Shown: positions 52,692 through 62,269 of the stretch, piece after piece
Numbering within the stretch: the stretch's first letter is position 1
Layout of the letters: each line of letters starts with the position of its first letter
From: Bacillota bacterium
GTDB taxonomy: Bacteria > Bacillota > Clostridia > Lachnospirales > Lachnospiraceae
Direction: 5' to 3'
DNA length: 64,000 nt
Assembly (NCBI GenBank): GCA_023436065.1
Contig: JAEZKU010000030.1
Coordinates: 84,934-148,933, forward strand
Notes under the pieces: generated by a model
Databases searched by the model: none
Told to the model about the DNA's origin: nothing
What the model saw: only the letters and a program-made list of their open reading frames with translations
Position numbers and translations under genes: made by a program

Positions 52692-53981
52692 TCATTCTCC
52701 AATTCTGGTTACACCGACATAAATATTTGAGATACGATACCAGGTTGGCTGATCCACAATGCCTGTCACGGGCAGATCAAAAATCCGCTGGAAGGCCCGG
52801 ACTGCATTCGCTGTCTGCTGACCATAAACTCCATCCACGGCAATCCGTGGTATAGCCGTATATACCTGGGCAATCCGGTTCAGCTGATTCTGTATGGTAC
52901 GTACATTATTACCGCTGGCCCCGATGCCAAGATTGTAGCCCGGCCAGGAGACCGGAACACCGGATACACCGATGGCGGTATTGATATAGATGGATTCCCC
53001 ATAAAAATGCCTTAGAATTTCTATCGGTGTATATCCCTGATCCCCAAGGGTCTTTGATCCCCATTGGGTCATCCAGCCGGGACATTGCACCCGATTCCCG
53101 TCACAATATTGGGTCAGAATCGGCTGGGTTACATTCGGTCTGGAGAGATAATTCGTAAAGATAGAATCTACGATGAGACCGATGTTGGAAAATATATTCC
53201 GTCCGTTGATCCATTTATGATCATATGCCGTTGACGAGGTAATCGTGAAATTATATCCCTGTCCGCGATACCATTCGGTGTAGACCCGGTTTAACGTGAA
53301 AGAAAGGATTGCGAACACATTTGCGTAGATTGATTCCTCAGGCCAGGTGGCATAGATTTCGCTGGAAGCGACATTCTTGATATAGTCCCGGAAGGGGACA
53401 TAATGATTGGTTGCATTGGAGGCCGGAGGCCCATCATGTACAATGACAAATTCAGGCACGACTACTCTGCTGAGTACAATTTCTCCCGTCTCAGAGGTTG
53501 GCTTGATTTCGGCTTCAGGTATTTTCGGCGGGTATTCATAGTAAAGAGTATGCGGCAGGATGACGAATACCTCTTCCGAGGGAGAGGCAGCAGTCTGCGG
53601 TTCAAGGAGGACATTTTGATTTGCGGTAACGGTAGGTAGAATCTCAACTCCAGAAAATACCGCACCCTCAAAATTGGGGGCGGATACCTGCAGGTTATAC
53701 TCCGAATAGGGTTGTTCGGCGTTCGGCTCCAGGCTTAAGTTCAAGGGTGGTGCAGGTAATTCAACGATCGGTGCCAGACCGGAGTCATCTGTGGTAAGCT
53801 GTTCGATCACGGTATCAGGATCGCTGGGTAAGGTGATTGAAATGGTGGCATTATCGATGGGTACCTCACCGCGAGTACGGCACTGGATTCTAAGGCGGCC
53901 GAAGGCCTGTGTCTCTGTCTGTGTGGGGTATACACGGACACCCTGCCCAGGGCTTTTTATAGGTTGGCTGGTTTGCTCCAT
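52692..53981 (-). CDS. SleC-like protein with peptidoglycan-binding domain (copy 2)
   Basis: 429 aa. Same order as the downstream copy: FGRLRIQCRTRGEVPIDNAT, IYATWPEESIYANVFAILSF, FQRIFDLPVTGIVDQPTW. About two-thirds identical by eye, so a tandem duplication. The frame is open to a TTG at 54014, but the ATG at 53981 aligns with the start of the paralogue and is preferred; its ribosome site (GGCGGA) is weak. Separated from copy 1 by 57 bp, so probably one transcript. Confidence 0.8.
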   Translation of the reverse strand: MEQTSQPIKSPGQGVRVYPTQTETQAFGRLRIQCRTRGEVPIDNATISITLPSDPDTVIEQLTTDDSGLAPIVELPAPPLNLSLEPNAEQPYSEYNLQVSAPNFEGAVFSGVEILPTVTANQNVLLEPQTAASPSEEVFVILPHTLYYEYPPKIPEAEIKPTSETGEIVLSRVVVPEFVIVHDGPPASNATNHYVPFRDYIKNVASSEIYATWPEESIYANVFAILSFTLNRVYTEWYRGQGYNFTITSSTAYDHKWINGRNIFSNIGLIVDSIFTNYLSRPNVTQPILTQYCDGNRVQCPGWMTQWGSKTLGDQGYTPIEILRHFYGESIYINTAIGVSGVPVSWPGYNLGIGASGNNVRTIQNQLNRIAQVYTAIPRIAVDGVYGQQTANAVRAFQRIFDLPVTGIVDQPTWYRISNIYVGVTRIGE

Positions 53982-54295
53982 ATATTCCGCCAGTTCTTTC
54001 TGTTTTATTACCAAGTTATGATAGGAGTAAAAAGAATGTGAGAATCATTTGAAACAATTTATTACAATATTAAAAATTATACAAAGCTTCCATATAGAAT
54101 GATCTGGGTATATTTAGGTAAAAAATATGTTATATAATATTTAAAAAAAAGACTTGTAATTTCAAAACAGGTATGATAAAATCATAAAAATAAATAAAAA
54201 ATTTGCATAAATATTCACTGCAAATTCATAATAATTCGTGACAACACTTTCTCACTAACCTGGGATTTGTTGAAGAAAGAAAAAGAAGAAATTGG

Positions 54296-54346
54296 AGAAT
54301 ATACAAGGGGGTATATGTCCAGTATGGATTTATATTCTTTTTTTTT
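54296..54346 (+). terminator. Attenuator-like terminator before carA
   Basis: AGAATATA (54296-54303) pairs with TATATTCT (54331-54338) then nine T. A competing stem, ATATAC / GTATAT (54299-54304 with 54311-54316), overlaps it, as expected for a switch; TCCA/TGGA forms an inner hairpin. The rest of 53982-54394 is AT-rich. Confidence 0.65.
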
Positions 54347-54394
54347 GCAAACTTTTATGTTAACGCAGCCGATGGCAGCAGAATGGAGGATTTG

Positions 54395-55477
54395 ATGAAA
54401 GCGTTCTTAATTCTTGAGGATGGCAATGTTTTTACAGGAGAAAGCATTGGGGCAAAGAAGGAAATCATCAGTGAGATAGTGTTCAATACGGGTATGACAG
54501 GCTATCTTGAAGTTCTGACAGATCCCTCATATGCAGGTCAAAGTGTGGTCATGACCTATCCGTTGATCGGTAATTACGGAATTTGCTATGAGGATATGGA
54601 ATCCCATAAACCCTGGTTGGATGCGTTTTTAGTCAGAGAACTGTCCAGGATACCAAGTAACTTCCGGAATGAGGAAAGCATCCAAAGCTTTCTGGAACGA
54701 AATGATATTCCGGGTATCGCAGGCATCGATACCAGAGCACTTGTGAAGCTGCTGAGAAACAAAGGCACAATGAACGGCATGATTACAACGAATGAGAATT
54801 ATGACCTGGAGGAGGTGCTGAATAAAATCCATCAATACCAGGTATCCGGAGTGGTAGAGAAGACCAGCTGCAAAGAAAAATATGTAGTTCCTGCAGCAGG
54901 AGAAGTGAAATATAAGGTTGCACTAATGGATTACGGCCTGAAGAACAATATTCCCAGATCTTTAGCGAAAAGAGGCTGTGAGGTTACGGTTTATCCCTGC
55001 TTTACTAAGGCTGAGGAGGTGCTGATGGGGCAGCCGGACGGCATCATGCTTTCCAACGGTCCTGGAGATCCGAAGGAGTGCAAAGATGTGATAAAAGAGG
55101 TCAAGAACATGTTTGACAGCAGCGTACCGATCTTTGCAATCTGTCTTGGACATCAGCTCCTGGCGCTGGCCAACGGCGGTGATACGACGAAGATGAAATA
55201 CGGACATCGCGGTGCGAACCATCCGGTAAAGGATTTAAAGACAGGAAGAGTATATATCTCAACTCAAAATCACGGATATATGGTAAAGGAAGAAAGCATT
55301 GAACCTGGTCTTGCAGAGGTCAGCTTTATCAATGTCAATGATAAAACTGTAGAGGGACTGCATTATCTCGGTAAAAATGTATTTTCTGTACAATTCCATC
55401 CCGAGGCTTGTGCCGGACCGATGGACAGTGAGTTTCTGTTCGATGAATTTATTAACATGATGGAGGTGCAGAGATAA
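54395..55477 (+). CDS. carA: Carbamoyl-phosphate synthase small chain
   Basis: 360 aa. N-terminal AFLILEDGNVFTGESIGA and FNTGMTGYLEVLTDPSYAGQ; glutaminase domain with FAICLGHQLLALANGG (nucleophile Cys) and VQFHPEACAGPMDSE (His/Glu). Supplies ammonia to CarB for arginine and pyrimidine synthesis. GGAGG 5 nt before the ATG at 54395. The stop overlaps the carB start (TAATG). Confidence 0.97.
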   Translation: MKAFLILEDGNVFTGESIGAKKEIISEIVFNTGMTGYLEVLTDPSYAGQSVVMTYPLIGNYGICYEDMESHKPWLDAFLVRELSRIPSNFRNEESIQSFLERNDIPGIAGIDTRALVKLLRNKGTMNGMITTNENYDLEEVLNKIHQYQVSGVVEKTSCKEKYVVPAAGEVKYKVALMDYGLKNNIPRSLAKRGCEVTVYPCFTKAEEVLMGQPDGIMLSNGPGDPKECKDVIKEVKNMFDSSVPIFAICLGHQLLALANGGDTTKMKYGHRGANHPVKDLKTGRVYISTQNHGYMVKEESIEPGLAEVSFINVNDKTVEGLHYLGKNVFSVQFHPEACAGPMDSEFLFDEFINMMEVQR

Positions 55478-58400
55478 TGCCAAGAATAGAAGATATCAAA
55501 AAAGTATTGGTTATCGGTTCTGGTCCGATTATCATCGGTCAGGCAGCAGAATTTGATTATGCAGGAACTCAGGCCTGTCGCTCCCTGAAGGAAGAGGGCA
55601 TCTGCGTGGTATTGGTAAATTCTAATCCTGCAACCATTATGACGGATAAAGAAATTGCAGACTTCGTATATATAGAACCACTGACACCTGACTTCGTAAA
55701 GAGAATTATTCTGAAGGAGAAGCCCGACAGCGTGCTGCCGACCCTCGGAGGTCAGGCAGCCCTGAATATCGCTATGGAGCTTGAGGAGTCCGGATTTCTT
55801 CGGGAGAATGATGTCAGACTGATCGGTACTACCTCTGAGACGATTAAGAAAGCGGAGGATCGTCTGGAATTTAAGACAACGATGGAGAAGATCGGGGAAC
55901 CCTGTGCTCCCAGTGAAGTAGTGACAAGTGTGGAGCACGCGGTGGCATTTGCAGATTCCATAGGCTATCCGGTGGTAGTACGTCCCGCTTATACGCTGGG
56001 TGGCAGCGGTGGCGGTATTGCAGCTACAAAGGATGAATTAATTGATATCTGTACGAATGGCCTTCGTCTATCCCGAGTCGGGCAATGTCTGATCGAGCGT
56101 TCCATTGCCGGATGGAAAGAAATTGAATACGAGGTAATGCGTGACAGTGCAGGCAACTGCATCACCGTATGTAATATGGAGAATATTGATCCGGTCGGAG
56201 TACATACCGGTGACAGTATCGTTGTAGCACCCTCCCAGACCCTGGGGGATAAAGAATATCAGATGCTGAGAAGCTCCTCTTTAAATATCATCACCGAGCT
56301 TGGCATCACCGGCGGCTGCAATGTGCAGTACGCACTCCATCCGGAAACCTTTGAATATTGTGTAATTGAGGTAAATCCCCGTGTGAGCCGTTCCTCAGCG
56401 CTTGCATCCAAGGCTACAGGCTATCCGATTGCCAAGGTTGCAGCTAAGATTGCGCTCGGCTACCACTTGGATGAAATCCAGAATGCTGTTACCAAGAAGA
56501 CCTATGCCAGCTTTGAGCCGACGCTGGATTATGTGGTTGTCAAAATACCGAAATGGCCCTTTGATAAATTTATTACTGCCAAGCGTCTCTTAACTACACA
56601 GATGAAAGCTACCGGTGAGGTTATGGCAATCAGCACGAACTTTGAGGCGGCGTTGATGAAAGCACTCAGGTCCTTAGAGCAGAACATTTACAGCTTGAAA
56701 TACGGTGATTATGGCTCTATGACCCTGGAGGAGATCATGGTCGATCTTCACAAGGTAGATGACAGAAGATTATTTGTGATTGCAGAAGCAATCAGAAGGA
56801 ATGTCTCCTATGAAGTAATTCATGAAATCACAAAAATTGATTTCTGGTTTATAGATAAAATCGCATGCCTGGTTGAGATGGAGAAACAGCTTGTCAATCA
56901 GCCACTGACTACGGAGCTTTTGGCAGAAGCGAAGAGAATCGGCTATCCTGATCGTGTCATCTCTGAGCTTACAGGTAAGAGTGTGGCTGAGATTAAGGCA
57001 ACCCGTAAGCAAAACGGTATTATAGCAGCCTATAAGATGGTAGATACCTGTGCAGCTGAATTTGATGCGGAGACGCCCTACTATTATTCCTCCTTCGGCA
57101 GCTTCAACGAAGTGGAGAAGACCAGCGGGAAGAAGAAAATCATGGTTCTTGGCTCCGGTCCGATCCGTATCGGACAGGGTATCGAGTTCGATTATTGCTC
57201 CGTGCATAGTGTATGGGCCTTATCGAACAGCGGCTGCGAGACCATCATAGTCAATAATAATCCTGAGACGGTCAGCACGGATTTTGATATTGCGGATAAG
57301 CTTTACTTTGAACCTTTGACTCCTGAGGATGTAGAAAATATCGTGGACATCGAACAGCCGGACGGTGCGGTAGTTCAATTCGGCGGGCAGACAGCAATCA
57401 AGCTGACAGATGCGCTCTTGAAGATGGGTGTTCCGATCCTCGGAACCTCCGCAGCCGATGTGGATGCTGCCGAGGATAGGGAGCTATTCGATAAGATCCT
57501 GGAGGATTGCGGTATCCCGCGACCTGCAGGAAAGACTGTATTTACCACGGAGGAAGCACTGGCTGCAGCGAATGAGCTGGGCTATCCGGTGCTGGTTCGT
57601 CCCTCCTATGTTCTCGGTGGTCAGGGTATGCAGATTGCGATCTGTGACGACGATATCATAGAGTTCATGAAAATCATCAATATGACGGTACAGGAGCACC
57701 CGATCCTGGTGGATAAATACCTGATGGGCAAGGAAGTGGAAGTGGATGCCGTATGTGATGGAGAGGACATTCTGATCCCCGGTATCATGGAGCATATCGA
57801 GAGAGCCGGAATCCATTCCGGTGACAGTATCTCGGTCTACCCTTCACAAAGTGTCAGCCGTAAGGTAAAGGTAGATATCGTAAATTATACAAAGAAGCTT
57901 GCCAACTCACTGCATGTCATCGGACTGATTAACATACAGTTTATCGTCTACAATGAGAAGGTATATGTCATCGAAGTAAATCCCCGTTCCAGCCGTACCG
58001 TGCCATATATCAGCAAGGTTACCTCCCTGCCGATAGTGGATATCGCAACCAAGGTTATTCTCGGGGAAAAGATCAAGAGTCTCGGATATACACCCGGTCT
58101 ATGGCCCGAATCGGAATATATCGCTATTAAAATGCCGGTATTCTCTTTTGAAAAGTTGCGGGGAGCGGAGATCAGCTTAGGTCCCGAGATGAAATCAACC
58201 GGCGAATGCCTCGGCATCGCAAAGACCTTCCATGAAGCACTGTATAAAGCCTTCCTGGGAGCCGGTATCAACCTTCCGAAGCATAAGAAGATGATCATGA
58301 CCGTGAAGAATCAGGATAAAGGGGAAGCGGTAGAGCTCGGCAAAAGACTTGTAGCGCTTGGGTATCAGATCTACGCTACGCAAGGTACTGCTGCGACGCT

Positions 58401-58671
58401 GACAGAGAATGGAGTACCTGCAACTGTCATCGGTAAGATCGAACATGAAAGCCCCAATATCCTTGACTTGATATTAAGCCATGAGATTGATTTCGTAATC
58501 AACACACCTACCCTGGGCCGTGATAAGACCAGGGACGGCTTCCTGATCCGCCGTACATCCATTGAGACCGGTGTCACCTGCTTCACAGCACTGGATACCG
58601 CAGCAGCCCTGCTTACCAGTATGGAGAGCGACAACAGTGACATTACCCTGGTGGACGTAGCACAGCTGTAA
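55477..58671 (+). CDS. carB: Carbamoyl-phosphate synthase large chain
   Basis: 1064 aa, full length. Two ATP-grasp halves: VLVIGSGPIIIGQAAEFDYAG and the repeat MVLGSGPIRIGQGIEFDYCS. Then a C-terminal MGS-like allosteric domain (VALGYQIYATQGTAATLTEN). Makes carbamoyl phosphate from bicarbonate, ammonia and two ATP. Translationally coupled to carA. Confidence 0.98.
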   Translation: MPRIEDIKKVLVIGSGPIIIGQAAEFDYAGTQACRSLKEEGICVVLVNSNPATIMTDKEIADFVYIEPLTPDFVKRIILKEKPDSVLPTLGGQAALNIAMELEESGFLRENDVRLIGTTSETIKKAEDRLEFKTTMEKIGEPCAPSEVVTSVEHAVAFADSIGYPVVVRPAYTLGGSGGGIAATKDELIDICTNGLRLSRVGQCLIERSIAGWKEIEYEVMRDSAGNCITVCNMENIDPVGVHTGDSIVVAPSQTLGDKEYQMLRSSSLNIITELGITGGCNVQYALHPETFEYCVIEVNPRVSRSSALASKATGYPIAKVAAKIALGYHLDEIQNAVTKKTYASFEPTLDYVVVKIPKWPFDKFITAKRLLTTQMKATGEVMAISTNFEAALMKALRSLEQNIYSLKYGDYGSMTLEEIMVDLHKVDDRRLFVIAEAIRRNVSYEVIHEITKIDFWFIDKIACLVEMEKQLVNQPLTTELLAEAKRIGYPDRVISELTGKSVAEIKATRKQNGIIAAYKMVDTCAAEFDAETPYYYSSFGSFNEVEKTSGKKKIMVLGSGPIRIGQGIEFDYCSVHSVWALSNSGCETIIVNNNPETVSTDFDIADKLYFEPLTPEDVENIVDIEQPDGAVVQFGGQTAIKLTDALLKMGVPILGTSAADVDAAEDRELFDKILEDCGIPRPAGKTVFTTEEALAAANELGYPVLVRPSYVLGGQGMQIAICDDDIIEFMKIINMTVQEHPILVDKYLMGKEVEVDAVCDGEDILIPGIMEHIERAGIHSGDSISVYPSQSVSRKVKVDIVNYTKKLANSLHVIGLINIQFIVYNEKVYVIEVNPRSSRTVPYISKVTSLPIVDIATKVILGEKIKSLGYTPGLWPESEYIAIKMPVFSFEKLRGAEISLGPEMKSTGECLGIAKTFHEALYKAFLGAGINLPKHKKMIMTVKNQDKGEAVELGKRLVALGYQIYATQGTAATLTENGVPATVIGKIEHESPNILDLILSHEIDFVINTPTLGRDKTRDGFLIRRTSIETGVTCFTALDTAAALLTSMESDNSDITLVDVAQL

Positions 58672-58783
58672 GTTGGTGAACATCAGCTGTAGAGCAGATG
58701 CTATCTCTGATAGTATAGCAAGTAACAAAGCGTAGTTAAGCGTAGTTAAGCAATCGGTGCAGTCAAAGTATTATCAATAAAAT

Positions 58784-58830
58784 GAAGAGCAGATAAACTA
58801 CAACACTAAGGAGTAATTTATCTGCTCTTC
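58784..58830 (+). terminator. Intrinsic terminator after carB
   Basis: GAAGAGCAGATAAA / TTTATCTGCTCTTC perfect 14-bp stem with 19-nt loop. Confidence 0.8.
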
Positions 58831-58944
58831 CCTATATATTACAGATACACGATAATAGATTAACTACTGATCTATAATCATTTACCGGCTCGATTCCCTG
58901 TATCATGCTCCGGTCTAATCTTGTTACGATAAGGGTGTCTGTTC

Positions 58945-59313
58945 CTATCTTGTGGGAATGATCTCGATCCAGTACCCATCCGGATCACTGATGAAATACA
59001 GCCCCATCTCAGTGTTCTCATAGCAGATACAGCCCATCTCCTTATGCTTCTTGTAGGCTGCATCAAAATCATCCACCACAAGGGCGAGATGAAACTCGTT
59101 ATCACCCAGGTTGTAAGGACGATCCCAATCCCTTAACCAGGTCAGCTCCAGTTGGTGGGAAGTGATGTCATCACCTAAGAATACAATAGTGAATTCTCCG
59201 TTCGGGGATGAGAATCTTTTTACTTCCGAGAGCCCCAGTGCCTCTTTGTAAAAATTTATAGATTTATCCAGATCCAGGACGTTGAAATTATTATGCACAA
59301 ATTTAAAATTCAT
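58945..59313 (-). CDS. VOC-superfamily protein, glyoxalase I-like
   Basis: 122 aa. Two beta-alpha-beta-beta-beta units: FKFVHNNFNVLDLDKSINFY and a second with FHLALVVDDFDAAYKKHKE; metal-ligand positions His7 and Glu residues near QLELTW and YWIEIIP. Resembles lactoylglutathione lyase, though glutathione is usually absent in this group, so the thiol or substrate is unknown. Confidence 0.85.
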   Translation of the reverse strand: MNFKFVHNNFNVLDLDKSINFYKEALGLSEVKRFSSPNGEFTIVFLGDDITSHQLELTWLRDWDRPYNLGDNEFHLALVVDDFDAAYKKHKEMGCICYENTEMGLYFISDPDGYWIEIIPTR

Positions 59314-59413
59314 GTTGAAACCACCTTTCCATTGTTATTGTTAGAACTATTATAATACAGTTTGTCCGGATTAAGAAATAGATTATTTCATCATTTTGAT
59401 GCAGAATCTAAGG

Positions 59414-59471
59414 AAGGCTTCTACCTGTCAAATCAGGATGTGATTTCGCATAGAAGCAGTATAGAAGCCTT
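59414..59471. other. Imperfect hairpin of unknown role
   Basis: AAGGCTTCTA / TAGAAGCCTT arms, inner CCTG/CAGG hairpin and a second TAGAAGC. Lies in the gap between the VOC and deaminase genes. Confidence 0.4.
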
Positions 59472-59581
59472 ATAGAATCCTGCAAGAAATTAGGTGACAT
59501 GATCAACAGGCTATTGTATAATACAGATAATTACATAAGATCGAACTGAAAGAGTAAAGAACATCCAGGAGGAAAAGGGAA

Positions 59582-60070
59582 ATGGCAAGAAGAGATAAAG
59601 TGAATTATTATCTGGATTTGGCAGAGACCGTATCCCAGCGGGGCACTTGCTTGAGGAAGAGATACGGAGCTGTTCTTGTTAAGAATGATGAAGTAATATC
59701 TACCGGGTATGTGGGAGCTCCGAGAGGCAGGAAAAATTGTACGGATATGGGGGTTTGTATCCGTGAAAAGCTTAATATTCCGAGAGGCGAGCGCTATGAG
59801 CTGTGCCGCAGTGTCCATGCGGAAGCGAATGCTATCATCAGTGCCTCCAGGGATCAGATGCTGGGCAGTTCCTTGTATCTTGTCGGTAGAGAGATCAGCA
59901 CAGGGGAATATGTGAAGAACACTTCCTGTTGTTCCATGTGTAAGCGATTGGTGATCAATGCAGGAATTGAAAAGGTATATGTTCGTGATACGAAGGACGA
60001 ATATCGTGTGATTTCTGTAGAAGAGTGGATCAACAATGATGAATCCCTCGAAGGGACCTTTGGTTATTAA
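59582..60070 (+). CDS. Deoxycytidylate deaminase-family enzyme
   Basis: 162 aa. Cytidine-deaminase fold with zinc ligands in VHAEANAIISASRD (His-Ala-Glu) and SCCSMCKRLVINAGIEKVYV (two Cys; the usual PCxxC is CCSMC). GAVLVKNDEVISTGYVGAPRG matches ComEB / dCMP deaminase. Makes dUMP for thymidylate. AGGAGG upstream. Confidence 0.88.
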   Translation: MARRDKVNYYLDLAETVSQRGTCLRKRYGAVLVKNDEVISTGYVGAPRGRKNCTDMGVCIREKLNIPRGERYELCRSVHAEANAIISASRDQMLGSSLYLVGREISTGEYVKNTSCCSMCKRLVINAGIEKVYVRDTKDEYRVISVEEWINNDESLEGTFGY

Positions 60071-60097
60071 TGATTAGGAAAAATAAAAGTGAAATAT

Positions 60098-60130
60098 AAA
60101 AGGACGTATCCATTCGGATACGTCCTTTTT
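60098..60130 (+). terminator. Intrinsic terminator
   Basis: AAAAGGACGTATCC / GGATACGTCCTTTT with 4-nt loop; bidirectional. Confidence 0.92.
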
Positions 60131-60193
60131 GTGACGTCAGGTATCTGTCTTAACTGTCTCGTGAGTAATCATAATACTTTTGCAAAATAAATA

Positions 60194-61153
60194 TTATTTC
60201 GCTTGAGTATCAGAATTTGTTTCTGTTGTTTTGTTTGACGTTGTTATGTTAGCTGAAGGAGTCGGTGTAGCTGTCGGAGCTGTCTTTTGAATAGCTGCCT
60301 CAGCTTCTGCCTTGATCTTCGCACGGATTTCGGAAAGCTTAAGCTTGCCATCCAGATATTTATCCAGATCGTTGATCAGTGTAGAGGTTCCGTCAGCTGA
60401 TACTGCTGCAGCTGCACTTCCGCTGCTGAAGAAATCATTCAATGCTTTGTACAAGTCAGAGCTGGAAACTCTGCCAAACTCAGGCAGAGTTAAATAATTC
60501 TCCAAAGCAGTAGTGTCGGAGGGACTGGTCACATATACAGCGCAGGTAGTATATCTGCGTGTACCATCCGCACTGGGGCTGATTTCTGCAAATACATAGG
60601 TCATACCAATCTTTTTTGCATTGATGCGTCCGCCTGAACTAACAGTTGCAATCGTTTCATCATTGCTGAAGAAGGTAGCTCCTTCAGGGGAATTGTCGGG
60701 TTTGATAATAACCTTCTGGATCACTTCGCTGTTCAGTCCGAGAATAACTCTTTCTTTTGTCCATTTCACACTAATAGCGGGAGGGCCGACGATCACGTCG
60801 CAGGTCAGAGTAGTTTTAGTTCCGCCTTCCCTGATTATAACTGTAACAACAGCCGAACCTACATTATTAGCAGTGATCTTACCGTCATTACTAACAGAAG
60901 CAACTTCCGAATCATTGGATTTGAAGCTCAACTTAGCCTTTTCGCCCAAATTGAAGACACTCAAAGTATATGATTTGCCCTTAACTAATGTAACGCTTTT
61001 TACAATGGTGTAGCTATCTGTTTTCTCCTTATCAGTACCTAAATTAGCTGCTTTTGCTGTCGCAACATCATATGAAGTAAATGGTAAAAGCACAGTAAAG
61101 AAAAGAAGTAAGCCAAATGTAATAAAGCATTTACATATTGATTTCTTGTTCAT
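60194..61153 (-). CDS. Secreted Big2-domain protein
   Basis: 319 aa from the ATG after GGAGG; the upstream open frame lacks a ribosome site. Signal peptide (1-35), two bacterial Ig-like (Big_2) domains: LSFKSNDSEVASVSNDGKIT and ATFFSNDETIATVSSGGRIN, then a helical region and an Ala/Thr-rich low-complexity tail. No anchor. Surface or matrix role inferred from Ig-like domains. Divergent from a two-component system. Confidence 0.82.
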   Translation of the reverse strand: MNKKSICKCFITFGLLLFFTVLLPFTSYDVATAKAANLGTDKEKTDSYTIVKSVTLVKGKSYTLSVFNLGEKAKLSFKSNDSEVASVSNDGKITANNVGSAVVTVIIREGGTKTTLTCDVIVGPPAISVKWTKERVILGLNSEVIQKVIIKPDNSPEGATFFSNDETIATVSSGGRINAKKIGMTYVFAEISPSADGTRRYTTCAVYVTSPSDTTALENYLTLPEFGRVSSSDLYKALNDFFSSGSAAAAVSADGTSTLINDLDKYLDGKLKLSEIRAKIKAEAEAAIQKTAPTATPTPSANITTSNKTTETNSDTQAK

Positions 61154-61433
61154 GGCTATTCCTCCGATTTCTGGAAATCCCTTTGTCACATCCTATCCTA
61201 TCTAACCATATAATAACATTTGTTTTTGTCAGAAAAGTGTCATAAAGCTAAAAATAATATAATAAATACTAAATATAATCCAATTATTTTTCCTGATTTA
61301 TGCAGTTGGTTTTGCTGAAAATCCCCAATTTATCGGTGTTTCAAGGGGATTACCTCAGGAGTAGTTCCCTATCATTTACAAGAGTGTTTCGACATCCGGG
61401 GAGTGAATAATATTATTTGATAAGTTTTTCTAC

Positions 61434-61462
61434 TTGTTTCGAATTTCTTTATACTATATAAT
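61434..61462 (+). promoter_or_regulatory. Possible promoter of the two-component operon
   Basis: TTGTTT, 17-bp spacer, TATAAT. No other clear element in the 412-bp divergent gap. Confidence 0.5.
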
Positions 61463-61565
61463 AATAGCGAAATGAAACATCCATGGAAATATTATTCCAC
61501 TGATTATTCCATGTCATTTAACATTCGAAGAAACGGGAAATGAACGATGAAGGGAGAAATCGATC

Positions 61566-62261
61566 ATGCAGCATATATTAATCGCTGACGATAATCATGA
61601 CATAACAGACATTTTATCCACTTACTCCAGAATGGAAGGTTTTGAACCTGTTGTTGCAAGTGATGGAGAAGAAGCGATCCGGTTATTTAATCAGTACAAC
61701 CCTGACGTTGTCCTGCTGGATGTTATGATGCCGAAAGAGGATGGATATGAAGTTTGCAGAAAAATCAGAAGTAAGTCCAACGTACCGGTCATATTGATTA
61801 CGGCCAGAGGTGAGGACTTTGACAAGATCATGGGCCTTGATATCGGAGCAGATGATTATATCGTAAAACCGTTCAGTCCGCGGGAGGTTATGGCAAGAGT
61901 CAGAGCGGTAATGAGACGTATGGCAAAGACAACTAAGGAAACCTCATCAGAAAATGTACTGACCATCGGAAGTCTTGAGATAAATCTTGATGAATATACA
62001 TTACATATTTCCGGCAATAAGATTGCATTGACGAAAAAGGAAATAGAAACGATGTGGACATTGGCTTCCAATCCAAACAAGGTGTTTACCAGAGACAACT
62101 TACTTGACAGCTTATGGGGATTTGATTATTTTGGTGACAGCAGAACGGTGGATTCACATATTAAGCGTCTGCGCTCCAAGCTGGATGTGGTAGAACATCC
62201 TTCCTGGACAATTAAGACCATCTGGGGAGTCGGCTATAAATTTGAGATTGAGGAGAAGTAA
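61566..62261 (+). CDS. OmpR/PhoB-type response regulator
   Basis: 231 aa. Receiver (ILIADDNHDITDIL, phospho-Asp in VVLLDVMMPKEDGYE, DDYIVKPFSPREVMARV), then a winged helix with LTKKEIETMWTLASNPNKVF and SRTVDSHIKRLRSKLD. Paired with the kinase 8 bp downstream. Confidence 0.95.
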   Translation: MQHILIADDNHDITDILSTYSRMEGFEPVVASDGEEAIRLFNQYNPDVVLLDVMMPKEDGYEVCRKIRSKSNVPVILITARGEDFDKIMGLDIGADDYIVKPFSPREVMARVRAVMRRMAKTTKETSSENVLTIGSLEINLDEYTLHISGNKIALTKKEIETMWTLASNPNKVFTRDNLLDSLWGFDYFGDSRTVDSHIKRLRSKLDVVEHPSWTIKTIWGVGYKFEIEEK

Positions 62262-62269
62262 GAAGCCTT

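Noticed and set aside
55363..55938. Minus-strand ORF across carA/carB
   Set aside because: Lies wholly within two conserved genes; no independent evidence.
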